DNA of 37,214 bases from Candidatus Sumerlaeota bacterium (GTDB lineage: Bacteria > Sumerlaeota > Sumerlaeia > JAFGJS01), in contig JAFGJS010000158.1 of the NCBI GenBank assembly GCA_016928995.1, forward strand, positions 1-37,214, read 5' to 3'. The position numbers and the translations under genes were made by a program. How positions within the stretch are numbered: the stretch's first letter is position 1; every line of letters begins with the position of its first letter. The notes under the pieces were generated by a model. That model was not told the DNA's origin, made no database searches, and saw only the letters and a program-made list of their open reading frames with translations. Positions 33,101 through 37,214 of the stretch are shown here, one piece after another.

Positions 33101-34099
33101 TTATTCTTCCGTGGCGTTTTTCTTGAAGCCGATCTTGACCAGGTCGTGCAGGCGGATCATGCCGACGCATTTGCCGTTTTTTGTGGTGTTGATCACGGGG
33201 AGCACGGAAATCTGGCTTTTGCGGTTCTCCATGAGTTCGAAGGCGCGCACGGCCGGATCGTTTTCCAGCACGGTGCGAGGGTTGGCGGTCATGATGTCGC
33301 TCGCCTTAAGCGTGGCATAATCGACTTTGCGCATGAGCAGACGGCGGATGTCGCCGTCGGTGATGATGCCCAAGAGGCGGCGGCTGCGCATGTTTTCCAC
33401 GATATTCACGCCGCCGAGAGGAGTCTCGGTGAGTTTGGTGATGATCTGCGAGAAGGAAGCCTCGGGCCGCAGCATCGGATTTTCCGCGCCGGAGTGCATC
33501 AGGTCTTTCACTTGCAGCAGCAGCTGCCGTCCGAGCTGCCCGCCGGGATGGAACATGGCGAAGTCGCTGGAGCAGAATCCGCGGCATTCGGCGATCACCG
33601 TGGCCAGCGCATCGCCACAGGCCATAGCGACAAGCGCGCTGCTTGTCGGCGCAAGGCCCAGATGCCCGGCTTCGCGCGGTTTGCCAGTGTTCAGCGTCAC
33701 ATCGCTCATGCGCGCCAGTTGACTCTCGGGATCGCCGGTAAGCGCTACGATCTTCGCCCCGATGCGCCGGACATGCGGGATGATCTCCAGCGTTTCGGCG
33801 GTGTAGCCGCTGGCGCTGATCGCGAGCACGACGTCCTGTTTGTTGATCACGCCCAGGTCGCCGTGGATCGCGTCGGAAGAGTGCATGTACACGGACGGGG
33901 TGCCGGTGCTGGAGAGCGTGGCGGAGATTTTCTGCCCCACGAGGCCGGATTTGCCCACGCCGGTGACGACGACTTTGCCCTTGCTGTTGAGAATCAGTTC
34001 GATGGCTTTAGTGAAGCGGGTGTCCACGAGTTCAATCGCGCAGTCCAGCGCTTCGCGCTCCTGCCGCAGGAATTTTTTGACTTTGTTTACGTTTTTCAT
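33101..34099 (-). CDS. kdsD: Arabinose-5-phosphate isomerase (KdsD/KpsF family)
   Basis: 332 residues. An N-terminal SIS sugar isomerase domain (~30-165; VVVTGVGKSGLVGQKISATL, HSSDAIHGDLG, VLAISASGYTAET) is followed by two CBS domains (~200-258 and ~268-325; VKDLMHSGAENPML, GIITDGDIRRLLM, SDIMTANPRTVL). It converts ribulose-5-phosphate to arabinose-5-phosphate, the first step to KDO in LPS or capsule, so the cell should have an LPS-type outer membrane. No kdsA, kdsB, kdsC or lpt genes lie beside it. There is no clear ribosome site; an AT-rich stretch (TATATAAATCG) lies just before ATG. Confidence 0.93.
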   Translation of the reverse strand: MKNVNKVKKFLRQEREALDCAIELVDTRFTKAIELILNSKGKVVVTGVGKSGLVGQKISATLSSTGTPSVYMHSSDAIHGDLGVINKQDVVLAISASGYTAETLEIIPHVRRIGAKIVALTGDPESQLARMSDVTLNTGKPREAGHLGLAPTSSALVAMACGDALATVIAECRGFCSSDFAMFHPGGQLGRQLLLQVKDLMHSGAENPMLRPEASFSQIITKLTETPLGGVNIVENMRSRRLLGIITDGDIRRLLMRKVDYATLKASDIMTANPRTVLENDPAVRAFELMENRKSQISVLPVINTTKNGKCVGMIRLHDLVKIGFKKNATEE

Positions 34100-34156
34100 G
34101 GTTTCGATTTATATAATTCAAAAGATGGAATCGCTCAGCGCAATGGATCGCTCAAA

Positions 34157-34246
34157 TCAACGTTGCTTTGTCCCGATGAATATGACGATGGCCGTGACAA
34201 CCAGGGCGGCGACAAAGCCCAGACATAGGAGTGGAATAAGCGACAT
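34157..34246 (-). CDS. Possible 29-residue single-helix membrane protein
   Basis: ATG 34246 on the minus strand, with AAAGGA 9 nt upstream, encodes MSLIPLLCLGFVAALVVTAI and nine more residues ending TKQR: one hydrophobic helix with a basic end. A TTG further upstream would extend it with a basic segment (RQIRKGLRW). It lies between the esterase and kdsD genes on the same strand. Small size and lack of homology recall keep confidence low. Confidence 0.35.
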   Translation of the reverse strand: MSLIPLLCLGFVAALVVTAIVIFIGTKQR

Positions 34247-34357
34247 CCAGCGCAATCCTTTACGAATCTGGCGGTGGATGAAGCTGCAAAACCGTGAATG
34301 GAATTGCAAGGGCTAATTCGGAATCAGGGCGAAACGTTCGTAAGAACGCTAGCAGCC

Positions 34358-35533
34358 TCAGTTTTTTTTCGCCGCGGTCAAATCCGGCTCTAATCGCAAC
34401 TGATCACAGAGGAATTCGATGATTTGTTCATGCCGGATTGGAGCTTCACGATAACCCAGAATGCATTCGACGCCTGCCGCGTCCATTTTTTGCTTGAACA
34501 GCTCGCCGAAGCGCGGGTGATGGATGATTTTCTGCAGCGGTGTTTTCGCGGGCAGGGGCGTCGCGTCCAGCTCGCCGTTGTAACTGAGCAGCATCGGCGG
34601 ATCGTCTGGCGTGACGAAATCAATCGCCGAAGCCTGTTGACAGAGTTCGCGTCCTGCCGTGGTCTGGAAGTCCTCGGCTGAGGTGAAGCCGAAAAACTGG
34701 AACGCGATCCGCGGCATTTCGTCGCCGCCGATCTCCTGACGGATCCGCACCGGATCGTTAAAGGTCTGTCCATTGATCGCGACGACGCAGGCAAGGCGAG
34801 TGCTTAGCTTCAGCACGGGATCGTGCTTATTGTCCGGTTCAGCCATGTCATCCTGCACGGCGATCCAGATGGCCATGTTGGCGCCGGCGGAGGTTCCCAT
34901 CGCCGCGATGCGCTTGGGATCGACATTCCAGCCGATGGCGCGTGAGCGGACGTATTGAATCGCGCGGGCGCCGTCCTTCATTGGCGTGGGAAAGGGATTG
35001 CCGGGCGCCAGGCGATAATTCGCCGAAACCAGCGAGATGCCATGATTCAGGCAATCTTGAATCAAACGCGGATTCGAGCGTATCCCTTGTTTGCTTCCGC
35101 CCATGAATCCGCCGCCGTGGAAGTAAATCAGCAACGGCGTGGGCAAATCCGACGGCGCTTTCCAAAGGTCCAGTTTCTGCAATCCGTGAGGGCCGTAACG
35201 CACCTCTTCATAGGTAGGTTGCAGCTGCTTCGGCAGTCGGCCGGCGCGCACGTCCTCCAGATGCAGCCGCAATTCGTCTTGCGTCAGCACACCGTCGCCG
35301 TCGCGGTCCGCCCAGGGGAAATTCTTCAGCCGCCAGGCCATCATGGGATTGTTTTGCGAGGTGACCGCCTCCTCCGCATGCGCCGGAAGAGCAAGCAGGA
35401 TCGCGTATAGCAGCGTCAGGGCGACGCGCGACGCGTTGACGCACAGATGCAGAGCGCCGCTGCGTAAATGATGGTTAGATAAGTTGAACCTCATGACAAT
35501 CGAGCGAGATGGACCGGCGCCGTTGGGCGTCAT
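34358..35533 (-). CDS. Secreted alpha/beta-hydrolase (esterase) with an EF-hand
   Basis: 391 residues. A signal peptide ends at ALPAHA (about residue 53). An EF-hand loop follows, DRDGDGVLTQDE (76-87), with all standard Ca2+ ligand positions. The hydrolase (~105-380) is of the hormone-sensitive-lipase/BD-FAE group: oxyanion HGGGF (139-143), nucleophile Ser 215 in GTSAG, Asp 323 in GELDATP and His 368 in RHEQ as the likely triad. It would hydrolyse esters, perhaps acetylated polysaccharides, outside the cytoplasm. The start overlaps the methyltransferase stop (ATGA); an internal ATG at residue 14 gives a more normal signal length, and neither has a clear ribosome site. Confidence 0.88.
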   Translation of the reverse strand: MTPNGAGPSRSIVMRFNLSNHHLRSGALHLCVNASRVALTLLYAILLALPAHAEEAVTSQNNPMMAWRLKNFPWADRDGDGVLTQDELRLHLEDVRAGRLPKQLQPTYEEVRYGPHGLQKLDLWKAPSDLPTPLLIYFHGGGFMGGSKQGIRSNPRLIQDCLNHGISLVSANYRLAPGNPFPTPMKDGARAIQYVRSRAIGWNVDPKRIAAMGTSAGANMAIWIAVQDDMAEPDNKHDPVLKLSTRLACVVAINGQTFNDPVRIRQEIGGDEMPRIAFQFFGFTSAEDFQTTAGRELCQQASAIDFVTPDDPPMLLSYNGELDATPLPAKTPLQKIIHHPRFGELFKQKMDAAGVECILGYREAPIRHEQIIEFLCDQLRLEPDLTAAKKN

Positions 35534-36186
35534 GATTTGCCGTTGCGGAACATCGTATGCACCACCGCCGGCGGCATATTGACAAAGATATTTTTCGTGC
35601 GTCCATTAAGATCGCGCATACGCTGCTTCACGATGCGGTCCACAGCGGCGATCCGGTTGCGTTTTTCGCCGAAGGTGACGCCTTTTTTGAATTTGCGCAT
35701 GCCCATATAGGTGTAAAAGCAGAGCGGGCAATCCGGCTTCAGAGTTTGCAGCATGGCGTCGAACAGTTCGTCCACCAGCGCCGGGGCGAAATTATTGATC
35801 GGCAGACCGGAAACGACTGCGTCAAAGGCGATGTTGCGCTGCAGCACGTTTTGCACCGGCTCATTCACCACTTCGAAGCGCACCTGACGCTCCTCGGCCA
35901 ATGGCCCCAGGCTTTTCATCAGATGCTCCGCCAGCCGTTGATTCAACTCATAGGCTACGAGCTCATCGCCCGCGCGCAGGCTCATAATGAGTTGTTTGGT
36001 GATCGGACCGGTTCCCGGACCGGCCTCAAGGACGCGGTAAGGCTGGCCATTGCCGTTTCGCGCCTGTTTCACCTGGCGCGCCATCTCATTCGCCAGAAAG
36101 CGGGAACTGGGAGTCACCGACCCCGTATGGTAAGAATCGCGCAACATTTCCTTCAAAAAAGCCGTACGTTCTTTAAGCGAAAGCAT
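35530..36186 (-). CDS. SAM-dependent methyltransferase, PmtA-like
   Basis: 218 residues. Residues ~14-35 (MLRDSYHTGSVTPSSRFLAN) are the family start found in PmtA-type phospholipid N-methyltransferases and the related rRNA-dimethylase fold. SAM motif I is LEAGPGTGPIT (53-63), the acidic end of strand 2 is YELN, and VVSGLPINNF (124-133) resembles the SGLPxxxF motif of PmtA. So phosphatidylethanolamine methylation is plausible, unproven. ATG 36186 has AAGGA 10 nt upstream. A longer frame starting at 36345 is only the antisense of the tRNA gene. It overlaps the esterase start by 4 nt. Confidence 0.82.
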   Translation of the reverse strand: MLSLKERTAFLKEMLRDSYHTGSVTPSSRFLANEMARQVKQARNGNGQPYRVLEAGPGTGPITKQLIMSLRAGDELVAYELNQRLAEHLMKSLGPLAEERQVRFEVVNEPVQNVLQRNIAFDAVVSGLPINNFAPALVDELFDAMLQTLKPDCPLCFYTYMGMRKFKKGVTFGEKRNRIAAVDRIVKQRMRDLNGRTKNIFVNMPPAVVHTMFRNGKS

Positions 36187-36272
36187 AAAATTGAAATCCT
36201 TGACAAAGTTCGAAGCAACACTGATACTCCCCCTCCTTTGCACAGACAAGCAAAATTTTGCCTCCACAATAC

Positions 36273-36349
36273 GTGCCTGTAGCTCAGTTGGATAGAGCGC
36301 TTGCCTCCGGAGCAAGAGGTCGTGGGTTCGAATCCCGCCAGGCACGCCA
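36273..36349 (+). tRNA. tRNA-Arg (anticodon CCG)
   Basis: Full cloverleaf: acceptor GTGCCTG / CAGGCAC, D-arm GCTC / GAGC, anticodon stem CTTGC / GCAAG with loop CTCCGGA (anticodon CCG, reading CGG Arg), variable AGGTC, T-arm GTGGG / CCCGC with TTCGAAT loop, discriminator G and an encoded CCA (36347-36349). Its 3' side is followed by transposase debris. Confidence 0.97.
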
Positions 36350-36472
36350 CCTTATAATCTGCAGCACTCTTTTCCAAAACACGAATTTGAAAAGCGACTC
36401 CCTTGGAGCCATGTGGCATGATTCGGTCGCCAATCTGAAAATCTGTCACACCAACTGAAGAGAGTCCGTACA

Positions 36473-36577
36473 ATGATAAAGGCCGCCAGTTTATTTAGTC
36501 AATTGCTCAAACAGATTCCACGCTCCGCGTTCAACGCGCTGGCCCGCGAGCACGCCACCGAGCGCAGCGCCAATTAA
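36473..36577 (+). pseudogene. 5' fragment of an IS4-type transposase (DUF4372)
   Basis: A 34-residue frame, SLFSQLLKQIPRSAFNALAR followed by EHATERSAN and a stop, matches the N-terminal DUF4372 domain found in IS4-family transposases, where the sequence usually goes on with KGFSCWDQF and the catalytic core. Here it breaks off within the conserved ERxAKG at the edge of a REP-like palindrome, so only ~10 percent of the gene remains. Confidence 0.75.
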
Positions 36578-36603
36578 GGGAATTACGGGGACCCTACTTA
36601 ATT
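36572..36603. repeat. REP-like palindrome
   Basis: AATTAAG (36572-36578) and CTTAATT (36597-36603) flank GGAATTACGGGGACCCTA, a palindrome of the kind found next to REP-associated transposases. It lies directly upstream of the RAYT fragment and overlaps the stop of the IS4-type fragment. Confidence 0.6.
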
Positions 36604-36643
36604 CTTGGCTTGTAAGGCCGTTTTACAAAAGATTGCAGGTATC

Positions 36644-36760
36644 ATAGCCCGTCTTTCTCGCATCTGCATTCCCGGACTGCAGCATCACGTGACCCAACGC
36701 GGCAACCGCCGCCAACCGGTTTTTTTCCGCGATGACGACTATGCCCTCCAGCTGCGCCTG
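36644..36760 (+). pseudogene. 5' remnant of a REP-associated tyrosine transposase (RAYT)
   Basis: The frame reads IARLSRICIPGLQHHVTQRG and on to FFRDDDYALQLRL, the conserved N-terminus of IS200-like Y1 REP-associated transposases (usually MxRxxRIxxPGxxHHVTxRGN). The usual Met is ATA here. The later HxH (HUH) metal motif and catalytic Tyr are missing because homology stops after ~39 residues. The gene is dead. Confidence 0.8.
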
Positions 36761-36797
36761 ACAAACGTGACATGGGCATCTTGCTTATGTTTTCCTT

Positions 36798-36834
36798 AAA
36801 ATTCACCACAGAGTACACCGAGAACACCGAGAAC
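36798..36834 (+). repeat. Dispersed 'TTCACCACAGAGTACAC' repeat, + copy
   Basis: The sequence is nearly identical to the minus strand of 29761-29796. It follows the RAYT remnant directly and precedes a non-coding stretch to 36900. Confidence 0.55.
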
Positions 36835-36900
36835 CATCGATATCGACTTCTCTTAACTGTTTTATCACAATGTGAGACGATCACTGAAATGCATCAGTTC

Positions 36901-36930
36901 CTGCGGGAGGGCTGGGGAGCCCTCCCGCAG
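36901..36930. repeat. Perfect 13-bp hairpin
   Basis: CTGCGGGAGGGCT (36901-36913) and AGCCCTCCCGCAG (36918-36930) around loop GGGG. It lies 58 bp past the stop of the - strand lectin gene and could protect or end its mRNA, although no U-run follows it on either strand. Confidence 0.55.
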
Positions 36931-36988
36931 GGGAGTGGTTTACCGCATGATGAACGATCTGTCAAAAACACTGGTTACAGGCATGGCG

Positions 36989-37214
36989 TCATTTGACGGA
37001 CCATTGCTGATTCGTGCCGCCCCAGTAAGCCCAGGTGCCGACATTGGAACCGCTCGATGTGCCATAAGCGTCGAGGCACTGACCGGTTGAGAGAACCGGC
37101 GTAATGCGATAGTAGCCGCTGCCGACATCGGTGAACATAAAGCGTTGCGTCGTGCCGCCCCAGTAGGAATACAGCGCGATGTTCGTGCCGTTGCCCGTGC
37201 CCCAGTTCCACACA
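36989..37214 (-). CDS. 3' end of a ricin-type beta-trefoil lectin protein (partial)
   Basis: Only the last ~74 residues are in the window; the gene runs off the right edge. Two trefoil units are visible: NGTNIALYSYWGGTTQRF and, after YYRITPVLSTGQCLDAYG, SSGSNVGTWAYWGGTNQQWS. These are QxW-type repeats of the ricin B carbohydrate-binding fold, often a C-terminal module of secreted glycosidases. The catalytic part, if any, is out of view. The stop is TGA at 36991-36989. Confidence 0.85.
   Translation of the reverse strand, partial: VWNWGTGNGTNIALYSYWGGTTQRFMFTDVGSGYYRITPVLSTGQCLDAYGTSSGSNVGTWAYWGGTNQQWSVK

Noticed and set aside
33146-34228. 360-codon frame on the + strand
   Set aside because: It is the antisense shadow of kdsD; composition is typical of reverse-strand frames in GC-rich DNA.
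36187-36345. N-terminal extension of the methyltransferase frame (GGIRTHDLLLRRQALYPTEL)
   Set aside because: This is the familiar false translation of the antisense strand of a tRNA gene; the real start is ATG 36186 with its own ribosome site.

Overview
The window looks like chromosome of an uncultured or little-studied Gram-negative bacterium. Several proteins carry lipoprotein signals with a lipobox Cys. An arabinose-5-phosphate isomerase of the KdsD type implies KDO-containing LPS, and single-copy housekeeping genes are present (dnaN, uvrC, murJ, fabD). The mix of Gfo/Idh/MocA dehydrogenase plus TIM-barrel sugar isomerase, several uroporphyrinogen-decarboxylase-like methyltransferases with a corrinoid protein, and abundant hairpin-rich intergenic repeats is what I would expect from the PVC group (Verrucomicrobiota, Lentisphaerota, Kiritimatiellota) or similar environmental lineages. 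That placement is an inference; no rRNA or other clean taxonomic marker is present.

Layout. 1-2.5 kb: two AT-richer hypothetical genes (a DUF4831-like lipoprotein whose start region looks frameshifted, and a 216-aa protein). 2.5-3.7 kb: dnaN on the minus strand with a perfect DnaA box in its leader. 3.8-5.3 kb: a MITE-like repeat, two overlapping small hypothetical genes and a hairpin-rich gap. 5.4-8.2 kb: two lipoproteins in tandem, one built of three ~95-residue repeats, the other CsgG-like with TPRs. 8.2-10.1 kb: uvrC. 10.4-13.1 kb: a glycosyltransferase fused to a metallophosphoesterase. 13.2-15.9 kb: a PepSY protein, OmpR-type regulator and histidine kinase operon. 16.3-16.6 kb: two abutting inverted-repeat elements. 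16.7-19.1 kb: sugar isomerase, Gfo/Idh/MocA oxidoreductase and a DUF486 membrane protein. 19.4-25.9 kb: murJ, a RecQ-family protein with a destroyed ATPase site, fabD, and an MFS transporter. 25.9-30.7 kb: a corrinoid methyl-transfer cluster. 31.0-32.5 kb: two Hsp20 proteins, the first membrane-anchored, ending at a strong terminator. 32.5-36.2 kb: a frameshifted lipoprotein, kdsD, a secreted EF-hand esterase and a PmtA-like methyltransferase. 36.3-37.2 kb: tRNA-Arg(CCG), transposase debris, and the 3' end of a ricin-type lectin gene.

The most interesting system is the corrinoid cluster (25921-30685). It holds two UroD-like methyltransferases, a B12-binding corrinoid protein, a stand-alone MetH-activation-like protein and a homocysteine S-methyltransferase. 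Together they are the parts of cobalamin-dependent methionine synthase as separate genes, with the folate-binding module missing and UroD-like methyltransferases in its place. This suggests methyl transfer from an unknown donor through corrinoid to homocysteine. Second is the RecQ paralogue that keeps its zinc site and HRDC domain but has lost Walker A and DEAH. Third is a heat-shock mRNA leader in which the Shine-Dalgarno sequence is exactly the loop of a perfect hairpin.

The repeats form their own layer: a ~130-bp inverted-repeat family in two opposite-orientation copies, a ~194-bp second element abutting one copy, a REP-like palindrome beside a RAYT transposase remnant, and dispersed short 'ACCACAGAG' type repeats.
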